From NCBI RefSeq assembly GCF_030814225.1, contig NZ_JAUSUR010000001.1, forward strand, positions 248,001-312,000: a stretch of DNA of 64,000 nucleotides. Direction: 5' to 3'. A model generated the notes under the pieces. That model saw only the letters and a program-made list of their open reading frames with translations. It did no database searches and had not been told where the DNA came from. Positions 1 to 8,454 of the stretch are shown here, in pieces (the first letter of the stretch is position 1; each line of letters opens with the position of its first letter). The position numbers and the translations under genes were made by a program. This DNA is from Breznakia pachnodae. GTDB taxonomy: Bacteria; Bacillota_I; Bacilli_A; Erysipelotrichales; Erysipelotrichaceae.

Positions 1-407
1 ATATCTTTTTTATTTAATCCACCATCAACATCAAAAAATTTCATTCCATTACGGTTATAAGGTAAATGACTAGCTGTAATCATAATTGCTCCATCACTTT
101 TGAACTCTTCAAATATCGTTGACATAAACATCGATGGTGTTGATGCAAGACCACAATCGTACACAACACATCCACTATCTTTCAATCCTTTGCAAACCGC
201 TTGTTTCAAAGCATCAGCTGATATCCTTGAATCATGACCTACAGCAACCTTCAAATCTTGCTTGTCATACTTATCCTGTAAATAAGTTGCAAATCCTCTT
301 GCAAACTGATAAACGATATCTTCTGTCAGCGTAACACTCTCACCTGCTACACCATCAACAGCAACTCCACGAATATCACTTCCATTTTGTAATTTTAATA
401 AATCCAT
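1..407 (-). CDS. Phosphoglucomutase/phosphomannomutase, N-terminal part (runs off window)
   Basis: The first 135 codons of an alpha-D-phosphohexomutase, which interconverts hexose-1- and hexose-6-phosphates in the cytoplasm. The start ATG at 407 follows AAGAGGTGAACAT. The protein opens MDLLKLQNGSDIRG, the substrate-entry motif of the family, and near residue 115 carries TASHLPYNRNG, the catalytic-serine loop that holds the phosphate. The gene is cut by the window edge, so domains 2 to 4 and sugar specificity cannot be read. The family assignment is secure. Whether glucose, mannose or glucosamine phosphate is the substrate is unknown. Confidence 0.88.
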   Translation of the reverse strand, partial: MDLLKLQNGSDIRGVAVDGVAGESVTLTEDIVYQFARGFATYLQDKYDKQDLKVAVGHDSRISADALKQAVCKGLKDSGCVVYDCGLASTPSMFMSTIFEEFKSDGAIMITASHLPYNRNGMKFFDVDGGLNKKD

Positions 408-466
408 ATGTTCACCTCTTTAGTCTCTCTGCCTATAATCATAGCGAAACCTTGATTAGAATGCAA

Positions 467-1297
467 TTATTTCTTTCTTGCAACAATACAGATTGTTGAA
501 GACTGTTCATCATCTTTCCCCCCTGTACAATCGCTATAAAAACTAATATCGCTAAATCCTGCTTTCTGAAATTCATCTTTTAGTTTCTTTTTATTGAATG
601 CAGTGTTCCACAAGTTATATACTTTAATATCTTTATCATCAACAATTGTATACTGTTCAAGATAAACTTCATTATACTTTCTGTCTTTCTTGATACACAC
701 ATAAGGATGTGAACGCCAAAATCCACTATCCTCGTAAGTTATCATTTCTTGTTCTTTGAAATTCTTATAATTATATTGGCTAAATACATCTAAAACAAAA
801 ATCCCATCTGGTTTTAGTGTCTCATAAACATTTTTTAGTAACCCATCACGTTCTTTAGGATTTAAAACCCCAAAGTCACAATAAATCATCATTGCTAAAT
901 CAAAAGATTTATCAAACACAGATTCTAGATAGTTCTCATATCGATAATCAATCTGCATCTGCTTGCTTAAAGCATTTTGCTTTGCATATTCGATTGAACG
1001 CTTGGAATAATCTATCCCTACAACCTTACATCCGAATGCAGATAACTGTTCTGCATATAAGCCTGGTCCACAACCTAAATCTAAAACATCTACATTTTTC
1101 TTGTTTTCTACTAATGAATATATCCACTTGGCAGATGATTCTATTGTTTTCATTGTTCTTGATGCTGATTCTAATGTTTCATCCAAATGCGCTTTCAACA
1201 TCTGTTTTGAAATATGTTCATCATTCCAAAACATCTTTTCTCCTTGCTCATATGGCTTCGGATTTTTTCTATATATTTCTAATAATTTCTTGTTCAT
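467..1297 (-). CDS. Class I SAM-dependent methyltransferase
   Basis: A 276-residue protein with the Rossmann methyltransferase motif I VLDLGCGPG at residues 71-79, then the acidic strand-2 end VVGIDYS. The substrate is not evident; the fold is shared by small-molecule and macromolecule methylases. The frame is open upstream to 1432, but ATG 1297 has a good ACGGAGG site and the upstream codons lie inside a palindromic element, so 1297 is preferred. A perfect 18-bp inverted repeat begins 15 bases upstream of the start, so the promoter probably lies within the repeat-bounded segment 1330-1487. It looks like a single-gene unit. Confidence 0.8.
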   Translation of the reverse strand: MNKKLLEIYRKNPKPYEQGEKMFWNDEHISKQMLKAHLDETLESASRTMKTIESSAKWIYSLVENKKNVDVLDLGCGPGLYAEQLSAFGCKVVGIDYSKRSIEYAKQNALSKQMQIDYRYENYLESVFDKSFDLAMMIYCDFGVLNPKERDGLLKNVYETLKPDGIFVLDVFSQYNYKNFKEQEMITYEDSGFWRSHPYVCIKKDRKYNEVYLEQYTIVDDKDIKVYNLWNTAFNKKKLKDEFQKAGFSDISFYSDCTGGKDDEQSSTICIVARKK

Positions 1298-1311
1298 ATT
1301 AACCTCCGTAC

Positions 1312-1505
1312 TTGCAATGTATATCATAAAAAAACTGTGGAATTTATAAAACCAGTTCAACATAATCAAAAGATACTGAATGTCAGTATACGATTGATTC
1401 ATGCTGCTGATTTTATCTTTTCCACAGAACATTTACATTACTGATTGTGTAATATCAAATGGTTGGACTACCTCACTCCATTTCTAATTATGATATACAT
1501 TGCAA
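1312..1505. repeat. Inverted-repeat element with nested palindrome
   Basis: TTGCAATGTATATCATAA (1312-1329) recurs exactly inverted at 1488-1505. Inside lies an imperfect palindrome centred on 1381: CTGTGGAA 1335-1342 pairs with TTCCACAG 1420-1427, and ATACTGA 1373-1379 with TCAGTAT 1383-1389. The element fills the gap between the methyltransferase start and the end of the VOC gene. It could be a MITE remnant, a transcribed hairpin or an invertible promoter segment. No transposase is nearby. Confidence 0.7.
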
Positions 1506-1544
1506 CTCTATTATACATGTAAGTATCTGCAATGTCATCTACCA

Positions 1545-1910
1545 TTACTCGATTTCTCTAATTGCGAAATAGTTATGATTATTATCTGCAAAGTTAAATG
1601 TTCTAGTTCCATTCATTTCGACAATTTCACCAACGAGAACACCTTTTCCTTTTAAATCCATATATGTCTGATCAAATGATTTACAACTAAACAAAATTGA
1701 TGGAACACCTAAATTCATTTCTGGATTCATCTTTTCCACCATTACACGATTAAAAAATACAATTGCAGTATCTGCTCCTTCTCTTGGTAGCAGTTCTACC
1801 ATATCTTTTGATTCACTAAGTTTCATAAAGTCAAAATTATTAATCCAAAAGTCTCCTGTAACCTTGGGATTATTTACATAAACAATTACTCTGCCAACTG
1901 CATCTATCAT
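1545..1910 (-). CDS. VOC (glyoxalase/bleomycin resistance) family protein
   Basis: A 121-residue, single-domain protein of the vicinal-oxygen-chelate fold. It has the opening strand VGRVIVYVNNP, the FWINNFDFMKL helix that follows the first beta unit, and a C-terminal FNFADNNHNYFAI typical of the last strand, where family members place a metal-ligand glutamate or glutamine. Such proteins are lyases, dioxygenases or drug-binding proteins; the substrate cannot be inferred. The ATG at 1910 follows GGGAGGTTACTTT. It stands alone, with a GAGTCTTT/AAGGCTCTTT hairpin near 1937-1968 on its upstream side. Confidence 0.7.
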   Translation of the reverse strand: MIDAVGRVIVYVNNPKVTGDFWINNFDFMKLSESKDMVELLPREGADTAIVFFNRVMVEKMNPEMNLGVPSILFSCKSFDQTYMDLKGKGVLVGEIVEMNGTRTFNFADNNHNYFAIREIE

Positions 1911-1991
1911 AAAGTAACCTCCCTTTCAAAAGAGTGAAAGAGCCTTCATCTAAATAAAGACTCTTTTAAGTAATCAATGGGATATTATATG

Positions 1992-2222
1992 TTAATCATC
2001 AAGACTTTCTATAAAATCCATCCATTCTTCTTCATTATACTTATCATACTTGTCAGCTTCATGTAAAATCTTTTTGATTTCATGCACAGCTCTTTTTTGC
2101 TCAATCCATGCTGTCGCTCGGTTATTCGTTTCGTCTAGTTTCTCCAATGTAGCATCTAACCTTACTATTTCATCAGCTATTTTATCTAAAACTTTATCTT
2201 CTTTCTTTTCATAATCTGCCAT
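1992..2222 (-). CDS. Small acidic helical protein, unknown function
   Basis: A 76-residue protein, highly charged and predicted to be almost entirely helical (heptad-like DKIADEIVRLDATLEKLDE). It lacks signal peptide, membrane segment and cysteines. The start at 2222 has a strong AAAAGGAGGATTTAG site, which supports it as a real gene. I do not recognise the family. The neighbours (VOC protein downstream, DUF3784 membrane protein upstream) give no functional hint. Confidence 0.6.
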   Translation of the reverse strand: MADYEKKEDKVLDKIADEIVRLDATLEKLDETNNRATAWIEQKRAVHEIKKILHEADKYDKYNEEEWMDFIESLDD

Positions 2223-2326
2223 AAGTCTAAATCCTCCTTTTTAATGCAAATACCCAGTTGATTCCTTATGACATAATCTTATCACTGATGAAAAAGTATT
2301 CAATTTATATGCTTGTTTAAGTTAGT

Positions 2327-2644
2327 TCATTTTAATTTGAATCGATTATTCGTGTTTGCATATACAATTGCAAAGATAAGACTTCCTAAGAAAATTCCTA
2401 ATCCAATTATATGAATTATAGAGTTATCCACTGATTCACCAGCAATTAGCAATACCAATCCCAAATCTGCTATTAGAAATATTTTACCCATAAATTTTGA
2501 TACCGCCTTACGATCATATGTATTATATTCATTTTTTGACATGGTTGAAAACCCAGCAAGCAATCTGGTGCCTCTCCCACTGAATAGAACCATACTGTAT
2601 ATAAATAGAATAATTGCAGGAATACATTTATAAATCCAGTCCAT
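2327..2644 (-). CDS. DUF3784-like small membrane protein
   Basis: A 105-residue membrane protein with three hydrophobic segments (about residues 5-22, 50-70 and 74-94). Between the first and second is GRGTRLLAGFSTMSKNEYNTYDRK, a cytoplasmic loop characteristic of the DUF3784 family of Firmicutes, which usually sits beside small XRE regulators. Its start lies two bases after the stop of the preceding membrane gene, so it is the last gene of a three-gene operon (regulator, membrane protein, this). The molecular role is unknown. Confidence 0.65.
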   Translation of the reverse strand: MDWIYKCIPAIILFIYSMVLFSGRGTRLLAGFSTMSKNEYNTYDRKAVSKFMGKIFLIADLGLVLLIAGESVDNSIIHIIGLGIFLGSLIFAIVYANTNNRFKLK

Positions 2645-2645
2645 A

Positions 2646-3074
2646 CTATACTTCCTTATCTTTTATTTTATGAATTACATAATAAACTGGGATTAAAATA
2701 AGTAATCCTCCTAAAATCATAATTACTAAATCCTCACTCATATATCCACTCACAATTAATGACTCTTTACTATCTGAAACTGAAATGGTTGACAGGACCA
2801 CTGCAATAAGTCCGCAGACACCTGCAGAGAATATCACAAATCGTTGTCTGTTCTCACTAAGAGGATAAATATTTTTATGAATCATCGATACGCTAAAAAA
2901 AGTTACAGCTGCCATAATAATTAATAAGTTTGCATGTACAACATGAAGAAAAATAATATCCATATCAAATAGAAATGTATATAGTAGTAAACATATCCCC
3001 ACAAATAATAATGTTCGCTTAAAGATATCACCTCTCATTATTAATTCATATTCATCAAGTTTTTTCAGTTTCAT
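2646..3074 (-). CDS. Four-helix membrane protein of an XRE-regulated operon
   Basis: A 142-residue protein with four hydrophobic segments (about 20-38, 42-61, 75-95 and 108-132) after a short charged N-terminus MKLKKLDEYELIMRGD. The longer open frame to 3101 was rejected because ATG 3074 has a GGGAGGAGG site embedded in the regulator's last codons and follows its TAA by one base, implying translational coupling. Pairing of such a protein with a 66-residue XRE regulator is common in Firmicutes; the regulator presumably controls this operon. Function unknown. Confidence 0.65.
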   Translation of the reverse strand: MKLKKLDEYELIMRGDIFKRTLLFVGICLLLYTFLFDMDIIFLHVVHANLLIIMAAVTFFSVSMIHKNIYPLSENRQRFVIFSAGVCGLIAVVLSTISVSDSKESLIVSGYMSEDLVIMILGGLLILIPVYYVIHKIKDKEV

Positions 3075-3075
3075 A

Positions 3076-3276
3076 TTAATCCTCCTCCCAGAATAATTCA
3101 TCCAATGTTTTATTTAACACTTTTGCGACTTTGATGCAAAGCGTGATTGAAGGTGAATAGTCACCTTTTTCAATTGCATTAATAGTCTGTCTGCTTACAC
3201 CAACAGCATCTGCCAAATCTTTTTGTGTTAGTTCCATTGCAGTTCGTGCAATCTTCATTTTTAAATTTTTTGCCAT
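3076..3276 (-). CDS. Small XRE-family (Cro/CI-type) transcriptional regulator
   Basis: A 66-residue single-domain helix-turn-helix protein. LTQKDLADAVGVSRQTINAIEKGDYSPS (helices 2-3 and the loop) spans about residues 16-43, and the tail ends LFWEED, as in the YozG/YgzD-type mini-regulators. It is the first gene of an operon with two membrane proteins. A perfect 13-bp inverted repeat overlaps the -35 box of its own promoter, which predicts autorepression. Inducer unknown. Confidence 0.85.
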   Translation of the reverse strand: MAKNLKMKIARTAMELTQKDLADAVGVSRQTINAIEKGDYSPSITLCIKVAKVLNKTLDELFWEED

Positions 3277-3293
3277 GACCTTACCTCAAATTA

Positions 3294-3352
3294 AATATAA
3301 ATCTTATTTCTTTTTATGTCAAGTATATTTGACTTTTTATCAAATATACTTG
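3294..3352 (-). promoter_or_regulatory. Promoter and palindromic operator of the XRE operon
   Basis: On the minus strand TTGACA (3322-3317), a 17-base spacer and TATATT (3299-3294) form a near-consensus promoter. CAAGTATATTTGA (3320-3332) and TCAAATATACTTG (3340-3352) are perfect inverted arms with a 7-base spacer, and one arm covers the -35 box. This is the expected geometry for an autoregulatory repressor site. Confidence 0.75.
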
Positions 3353-3458
3353 TCTATAATTATATTTTGACTCTTTATGCAACTATTCAATGTATATCAT
3401 TTATACCTTTTCTTTTAGAGTGTTATAATAATTAATATGAAAGAAGGAGGATGCAGTT

Positions 3459-4346
3459 ATGAATAATGAACAATTAAATCGTATGCATACAGGTAAAGGG
3501 TTTGTAGCAGCACTAGACCAAAGTGGTGGTAGTACGCCAAAGGCATTGCTTCAATATGGTGTTGAAGAAAATGAATATTCAAATGATGAGGAGATGTTTG
3601 CTAAAGTTCATGAAATGAGAACTAGAATTATTACTAGCCCATCATTTACATCAAAGCACATTTTGGCAGCGATTCTATTTGAAAATACAATGGATCGTGA
3701 AATTGAAGGAAAGCTTACAGCTGATTACTTATGGGATGTAAAGGGAATCGTTCCGATCCTAAAGGTTGATAAAGGTCTTGCTGACTTAGAACATGGAGTT
3801 CAACTTATGAAGCCAATTACTGGACTGGATGTTCTGTTGAAAAGAGCAGTAGACAGAAATATCTTTGGTACTAAAATGCGCTCTGTAATTAAAGAAGCGA
3901 ACGAAGAAGGAATCAAAGCAATTGTACGCCAACAATTTGAACTTGGTAAGCAAATTGCTGATGCTGGATTAGTTCCAATTTTAGAACCTGAAGTTGATAT
4001 CCATATTACGGATAAAAAGGAAGCAGAAGTTATTTTAAAAAGAGAAATCTTTAAACAATTAGAGTTGTTGGATAAAGATACAAAACTTATGTTTAAACTA
4101 AGTATACCAAGCGAAGATGACTTCTATGCTGAATTAATGGATTATCCACATGTAGTAAGAGTAGTAGCGTTGTCTGGTGGTTATAGCCGTGAAGAAGCAA
4201 ATGAACTATTGGCTAAAAACCATGGATTGATTGCTAGTTTCTCTAGAGCATTAGCTGAAGGTTTAAGCGCTAAACAAAGTGATGATGAATTTAACAAAGT
4301 ATTAGCAAACTCTATTGAATCAATTTACAAAGCATCAATAGTGTAA
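3459..4346 (+). CDS. fda: Class I fructose-1,6-bisphosphate aldolase
   Basis: A 295-residue Schiff-base aldolase that cleaves fructose-1,6-bisphosphate to dihydroxyacetone phosphate and glyceraldehyde-3-phosphate in glycolysis. It carries the family signatures [17 protein letters not shown] near the N-terminus, [33 protein letters not shown] and [12 protein letters not shown], and matches the usual length of the staphylococcal-type bacterial class I enzyme. ATG 3459 follows AGAAGGAGG. A TATAAT box at 3424-3429, with a weak TTATAC 17 bases upstream, is the likely promoter. It is monocistronic, ending at a strong bidirectional terminator. Confidence 0.93.
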   Translation: MNNEQLNRMHTGKGFVAALDQSGGSTPKALLQYGVEENEYSNDEEMFAKVHEMRTRIITSPSFTSKHILAAILFENTMDREIEGKLTADYLWDVKGIVPILKVDKGLADLEHGVQLMKPITGLDVLLKRAVDRNIFGTKMRSVIKEANEEGIKAIVRQQFELGKQIADAGLVPILEPEVDIHITDKKEAEVILKREIFKQLELLDKDTKLMFKLSIPSEDDFYAELMDYPHVVRVVALSGGYSREEANELLAKNHGLIASFSRALAEGLSAKQSDDEFNKVLANSIESIYKASIV

Positions 4347-4347
4347 G

Positions 4348-4378
4348 AAAAAGTGTTCCATAATCGGAACACTTTTTT
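4348..4378. terminator. Bidirectional intrinsic terminator
   Basis: GTGTTCC (4353-4359), a six-base loop and GGAACAC (4366-4372) lie between an A tract and a T tract, serving both the aldolase (+) and the converging gene at 4377 (-). Confidence 0.85.
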
Positions 4379-4901
4379 ATGAAAACTCTTTTCTATTATT
4401 TTTAATATAATTTTTTAGTCGGTTTGATAATATTTCTTTATGTTGATCACTATGATATTCATGATCAATATCGATAACATAGGATGTTTTACCGTTTTTC
4501 TTTTTGCCTTTTTGATAGTCCATTCCTTTTTCTAAATAAATTAAAGCATTTACCATTGAAGCATCATTAAATGCATTTACTGTCTGCGAAATTTCTTCTT
4601 CAAAATGCTCTAGAAAACTTAAAATCCCTTCATTCCCCGTTTGAACTGAAAATCTCATAATAAATACAAGATTGCGTTCTTTTTTCGTTAAATCAATATC
4701 ACCATCATCTAAATCCATCGTATACCAATATAATTCATCTAAAAACTCAGTTGGATTCGATATTGATAAAATATAATCAATAGGTGAAGTAGTATTTGAT
4801 TGTTGTTCTAAAAATTCAATTGATTCTTCTACAAATTCAGAACGTTCTACTCCATCAAATAATTTCTTTACTTTTCGCTCCATGTCCTTGTTACTGCCCA
4901 T
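4377..4901 (-). CDS. Uncharacterised soluble protein downstream of glycerol kinase
   Basis: A 174-residue acidic, mostly helical protein without signal peptide or membrane span. The middle part, about residues 60-125, has an ELYWYTMDLDDG...GNEGILSFLEHFEEE pattern that faintly resembles DUF4375/DMP19-type proteins (which have an NGGF-x-Q-F core), but the match is too weak to name. ATG 4901 has a TAGGAGGGTTTACAAG site overlapping the region just after glpK, 13 bases away, so it is probably cotranscribed with glycerol kinase. Function unknown. Confidence 0.55.
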   Translation of the reverse strand: MGSNKDMERKVKKLFDGVERSEFVEESIEFLEQQSNTTSPIDYILSISNPTEFLDELYWYTMDLDDGDIDLTKKERNLVFIMRFSVQTGNEGILSFLEHFEEEISQTVNAFNDASMVNALIYLEKGMDYQKGKKKNGKTSYVIDIDHEYHSDQHKEILSNRLKNYIKNNRKEFS

Positions 4902-4914
4902 CTTGTAAACCCTC

Positions 4915-6399
4915 CTATTTAAACATCATAACAGTTTTTACTGCTTTTTTCCATTGTTCATAGTAATATTCACGGTTTTTCTGATTCATTTGTGGTTGAT
5001 ATTGTCTCTGTACTTGGCGATACTTAAGGATGTCTTCTTGCGAAGCCCAAAAGCCACTTGCCAGTCCTGATAAATATGCTGCACCCAATGCGGTTGTTTC
5101 CTGATGTTTTGCTACATCAATTGATACATTTAATATATCTGACTGAAACTGCATCAGAAGTTCATTCATAACAGCACCACCATCGACACGTAATTCTTTT
5201 AAATCACATTCACATTCTTGAATCATTACTTCCAGCACATCTCTTGTCTGGTATGCAATTGATTCTAAGGTAGCTCTAACAATTTCAGCTTTACCACTGC
5301 CCCTGGTAAGACCTAAAATAGCACCTTTTGCATCCTGATCCCAGTAAGGAGAACCTAATCCAACAAAAGCAGGAACTAAATACACTCCATTATTGTTTTC
5401 AATCTGTTTCGCATACTGTTCACTTTCTGCTGCATTCTGAATCATCTGCAGACTATCACGAAGCCACTGAACTGCACTTCCTGCCACAAATATTGAACCT
5501 TCAATTGCATAATCTATTGTACCATTCATTCCCCATGCAATTGTAGTAAGTAGCCCACTTTTTGATATCACTGGTGTCTGTTTCGTATTCATTAGCATAA
5601 AACATCCAGTTCCATAGGTATTTTTAACAATCCCTTTATCAAAACAACCATGCCCATACAACGAAGCCTGTTGATCTCCTACAAGTGCAGTGATTGGTAT
5701 TTCGTGTTGAAAAAATGCTTCCTTATTAGTAACTCCAAACAATCCAGATGTATCTTTTACTTCAGGTAAAACACTCTCTGGTATCTGAAATAATTGCAAT
5801 AACTCAATATCCCACTTCTTTTCAAAAATATTATATAGCATCGTTCTTGATGCGTTTGAATAATCAGTCGCATGATTACCAGTTAATTTCCATAAAATCC
5901 ATGTATCAATTGTGCCAAACAACAGCTTGTTTTCGTCTGCCAACTTTTTTGCCTCTTCTACATGATCAAACATCCATTTAATTTTAGAAGCTGAAAAATA
6001 AGAATTAATAGGAAGTCCTGTTTTAGATTTCACCATTTGTTCATATCCCTGTTCAATCAACTTCTCGCAGATTTCATTGGTTTGTGTTGATTGCCATACA
6101 ATTGCATGGTAAATTGGTAATCCAGTTTCCTTATCCCACAATACTGCTGTTTCTCTTTGGTTCGTTATACCAATAGACGCAACATCATCTAAATCAAGTT
6201 TATGATTTACTAATAGTCCAGCAACTAAGGTTTGAGTAACTTTCCAGATTTCTTCTGCATCTTGCTCCACCCAACCTGGGTTAGGAAAAAACTGTGTAAA
6301 TTCTTTTTGTTCCATTGCACAAATTTCACTGTTCTTATTAAACAACATCGCTCGAATCGATGTTGTACCAAGATCTAGGGTTAAAATATATTGTTTCAT
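4915..6399 (-). CDS. glpK: Glycerol kinase
   Basis: A 494-residue FGGY-family kinase phosphorylating glycerol to sn-glycerol-3-phosphate with ATP. Seen: phosphate-1 motif LDLGTTSIRAMLF (residues 6-18), substrate loop NQRETAVLW, IDTWILWKLTG, GDQQASLYGHGC, NTYGTGCF (phosphate 2), EGSIFVAGSAVQWLRD and GLGSPYWDQDAKGAILGLTRG, all diagnostic for GlpK rather than other FGGY kinases. The length is normal. ATG 6399 follows TAGGAGGATGA. No glpF or glpD is adjacent, so glycerol entry and oxidation genes must lie elsewhere; a small unknown gene follows in the same operon. Confidence 0.93.
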   Translation of the reverse strand: MKQYILTLDLGTTSIRAMLFNKNSEICAMEQKEFTQFFPNPGWVEQDAEEIWKVTQTLVAGLLVNHKLDLDDVASIGITNQRETAVLWDKETGLPIYHAIVWQSTQTNEICEKLIEQGYEQMVKSKTGLPINSYFSASKIKWMFDHVEEAKKLADENKLLFGTIDTWILWKLTGNHATDYSNASRTMLYNIFEKKWDIELLQLFQIPESVLPEVKDTSGLFGVTNKEAFFQHEIPITALVGDQQASLYGHGCFDKGIVKNTYGTGCFMLMNTKQTPVISKSGLLTTIAWGMNGTIDYAIEGSIFVAGSAVQWLRDSLQMIQNAAESEQYAKQIENNNGVYLVPAFVGLGSPYWDQDAKGAILGLTRGSGKAEIVRATLESIAYQTRDVLEVMIQECECDLKELRVDGGAVMNELLMQFQSDILNVSIDVAKHQETTALGAAYLSGLASGFWASQEDILKYRQVQRQYQPQMNQKNREYYYEQWKKAVKTVMMFK

Positions 6400-6545
6400 T
6401 CATCCTCCTATCGATTATCTATTAATTACGTTTTCTCTATTTTTTATTTTAACATAGTAAACTGATTTGAAAAGATGTGAGTGGCAATATAATGAAATTT
6501 GTTATAATATACATAACAAGTATCTACTATAAATGGAGGTATAAT

Positions 6546-6956
6546 ATGAGTAAAGAAGTTGTAGAAGCATATATTGAAGCAATTAATAGTCATAATGTAA
6601 ATCGACTTATCCAACTGATGGATAGCGAATATTGTTTCATTGATACCTGGAATAATAGCGAAGATAAAGAAACTATGAAAACTGGTTGGGCAGAATACTT
6701 TAAACTGTTTCCTGATTATCATATTGAAGTACGGGACCTACTGTATGATAAAGATATCTTCACAGTTTTTGGATATGCAAGTGGTACCTATAAGAACACT
6801 AATAATCATTGGCATTTACCTGCCGCCTGGAAAGTAATTGCAAACGATCATAAAATCTTACACTGGCAGGTTTACTGCAATGCAAAAGTTCCTCTTGATT
6901 GTATGAATAAAGAAGATCAAAACGCTTTTATTTATAATGAAAAGAACAATGACTAA
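6546..6956 (+). CDS. SnoaL-like / NTF2-fold protein
   Basis: A 136-residue single-domain protein of the NTF2-like cone fold: N-terminal helix VVEAYIEAINSHNVNRLIQLMDSEYCF, then the GWAEYFKLFPDYHIEVRDLLYDKDIFTVFGYASGTY strand pair typical of SnoaL-like polyketide cyclase and steroid isomerase relatives. The substrate is unknown; many such proteins are stress-associated. The frame is open from 6477, but ATG 6546 with AAATGGAGG eight bases upstream is clearly the start, and a TATAAT at 6503-6508 fits its promoter. It converges on, and overlaps by four bases, the GIY-YIG gene. Confidence 0.7.
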   Translation: MSKEVVEAYIEAINSHNVNRLIQLMDSEYCFIDTWNNSEDKETMKTGWAEYFKLFPDYHIEVRDLLYDKDIFTVFGYASGTYKNTNNHWHLPAAWKVIANDHKILHWQVYCNAKVPLDCMNKEDQNAFIYNEKNND

Positions 6957-7276
6957 TCATCGCTCTTTTCTAAACATTGTTTCAATGTTATATTTGGTTG
7001 TAATGTATAACGTTCATCATCTAATAATGAAGGATATTTAATTAATTCTTCTTTTTTTATTTTCGTTAACCGTTTTAAATAATATTCTAACTTTGATGCT
7101 TCACTTCTGTTTTCAGCAGTCCACAACACTTCTAAACTAATGATATTTCTTGCACGTGTATATTTTGCACCTTCTTTTGTTTTATAATAATGTTCCTTCA
7201 TTCGTTTTTTTATATCATTGGTAATGCCTGTATATAATGAATTATCATGACAGCGAATTATATAAATATAGTACAT
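6953..7276 (-). CDS. GIY-YIG domain protein (UPF0213/YhbQ type)
   Basis: A 107-residue protein consisting of one GIY-YIG nuclease-fold domain. YYIYIIRCHDNSLYTGITNDIKKRMKEH contains the YxI...YTGIT variant of the motif and the conserved arginine, and SKLEYYLKRLTKIKK carries the catalytic glutamate helix of the UPF0213 group. E. coli YhbQ-type members nick DNA in vitro; the cellular role is unsettled. It lies 12 bases after the M42 peptidase stop and is probably cotranscribed with it. Confidence 0.82.
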   Translation of the reverse strand: MYYIYIIRCHDNSLYTGITNDIKKRMKEHYYKTKEGAKYTRARNIISLEVLWTAENRSEASKLEYYLKRLTKIKKEELIKYPSLLDDERYTLQPNITLKQCLEKSDD

Positions 7277-7288
7277 TTCCTACAATCA

Positions 7289-8347
7289 CTAGAAATTTTG
7301 AATCAACTGCTCATTAAGTTGTTTAATAATTGCAACTGCCAATAAAACGGTATGATCAATATCTTCCATTGATATATATCCATAATGAGTATGTGCATAA
7401 CGAGTAGGAATCCCTAAAACCAGACAAGGTACTCCCTGTTCTGATATATGAATTGCTGCGCCATTTGTTGAACCAGCTTTTCTTACAGCACATTGATATG
7501 GTAATTCAAATGCATTTGCTGTTGCTCTTGCAAGCTCAATTAGTTTTGGATTAGAAATCATCCCACTATCAATATAACGAATCTGCGGCCCTTTTTTCAA
7601 TACACCTTGTGGATGAGCAATATCATCATATACATCATCTGCTGGTGAACCTTCAAATACAATTGCTAATTGAGGTTTTACTTTATTTACTGTAACTTTA
7701 GCACCTCTACACCCTACTTCTTCTTGTGAAGCGATTGCGCCTGTTACCTGTACTTGCAGTTCAGTATCCTTTAATGCTTTTAAAGTTTCTAAAACACAGT
7801 AACAACCGATACGATTATCAAATGCTTTTCCCATAAACAATCCGGTTTCTGTGATTTCTTCCAAATAAACTTCTGGAGCAATTGGATCACCTAATGTAAT
7901 ATGAAATTTTTCTTCAACCTCTTGTTTTGAAAATGCACCAATATCAACAAATATATCATCCAACTCCAATTTCCTTTCCCTTTGTGCACTACTCATAAAG
8001 TGTGGTGGACGTGAAGTTGTTGTACCTTTTACATATTTTCCATCTCTTGTTTTAATAATCACTCGATGTGCAGGAATATTACTTACTACCCAACCCCCTA
8101 GTGGAATAATACGCAGTAATCCATTATCTGTAATATCCTGTACCATAAACCCAACTTCATCGCTATGTGCATCCAACATTACAGTTGGCAGAGTAGTGGC
8201 TTCATTATAATTCAGATATACGTTCTTTAGTGTATCCTTCTCTACTGAGATTTCTTGAGCAAATTCATTAATTACTTCTATCACATCTTCTTCATGACCA
8301 GATGGACCAAATGCATTACTTAATTTCTTTACTAACTCTTTATTCAT
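7289..8347 (-). CDS. M42-family metallo-aminopeptidase
   Basis: A 352-residue dinuclear-metal aminopeptidase of the PepA/FrvX/YsdC family (glutamyl aminopeptidase or tetrahedral TET type), acting in cytosolic peptide turnover. The metal and catalytic motifs are all present: MLDAHSDEVGFM, GKAFDNRIGCY, ASQEEVGCRGA (catalytic and ligand glutamates), FEGSPADD, and HTHYGYISMEDID near the C-terminus. The frame opens at 8368, but ATG 8347 has AAGGAGAACTGCA in front and aligns with the usual MNKELVKKLSNAFGPSGHE start. First gene of a unit with the GIY-YIG gene. Confidence 0.88.
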   Translation of the reverse strand: MNKELVKKLSNAFGPSGHEEDVIEVINEFAQEISVEKDTLKNVYLNYNEATTLPTVMLDAHSDEVGFMVQDITDNGLLRIIPLGGWVVSNIPAHRVIIKTRDGKYVKGTTTSRPPHFMSSAQRERKLELDDIFVDIGAFSKQEVEEKFHITLGDPIAPEVYLEEITETGLFMGKAFDNRIGCYCVLETLKALKDTELQVQVTGAIASQEEVGCRGAKVTVNKVKPQLAIVFEGSPADDVYDDIAHPQGVLKKGPQIRYIDSGMISNPKLIELARATANAFELPYQCAVRKAGSTNGAAIHISEQGVPCLVLGIPTRYAHTHYGYISMEDIDHTVLLAVAIIKQLNEQLIQNF

Positions 8348-8429
8348 TGCAGTTCTCCTTATATCCATTTTACTATACTACTTATTTTATCATAATTGTA
8401 GAACTAGAAATACTTTTTATCAAAAAGAA

Positions 8430-8451
8430 AAATCACATATCACTGTGATTT
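8430..8451 (-). terminator. Intrinsic terminator of msrA
   Basis: On the minus strand AAATCACA, a six-base loop and TGTGATTT are followed by TTCTTTTTG, just after the msrA stop. Confidence 0.75.
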
Positions 8452-8454
8452 CTA

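Noticed and set aside
1298..1432. N-terminal extension of the methyltransferase
   Set aside because: The extension is inside the palindromic element and lacks a ribosome site; ATG 1297 has ACGGAGG.
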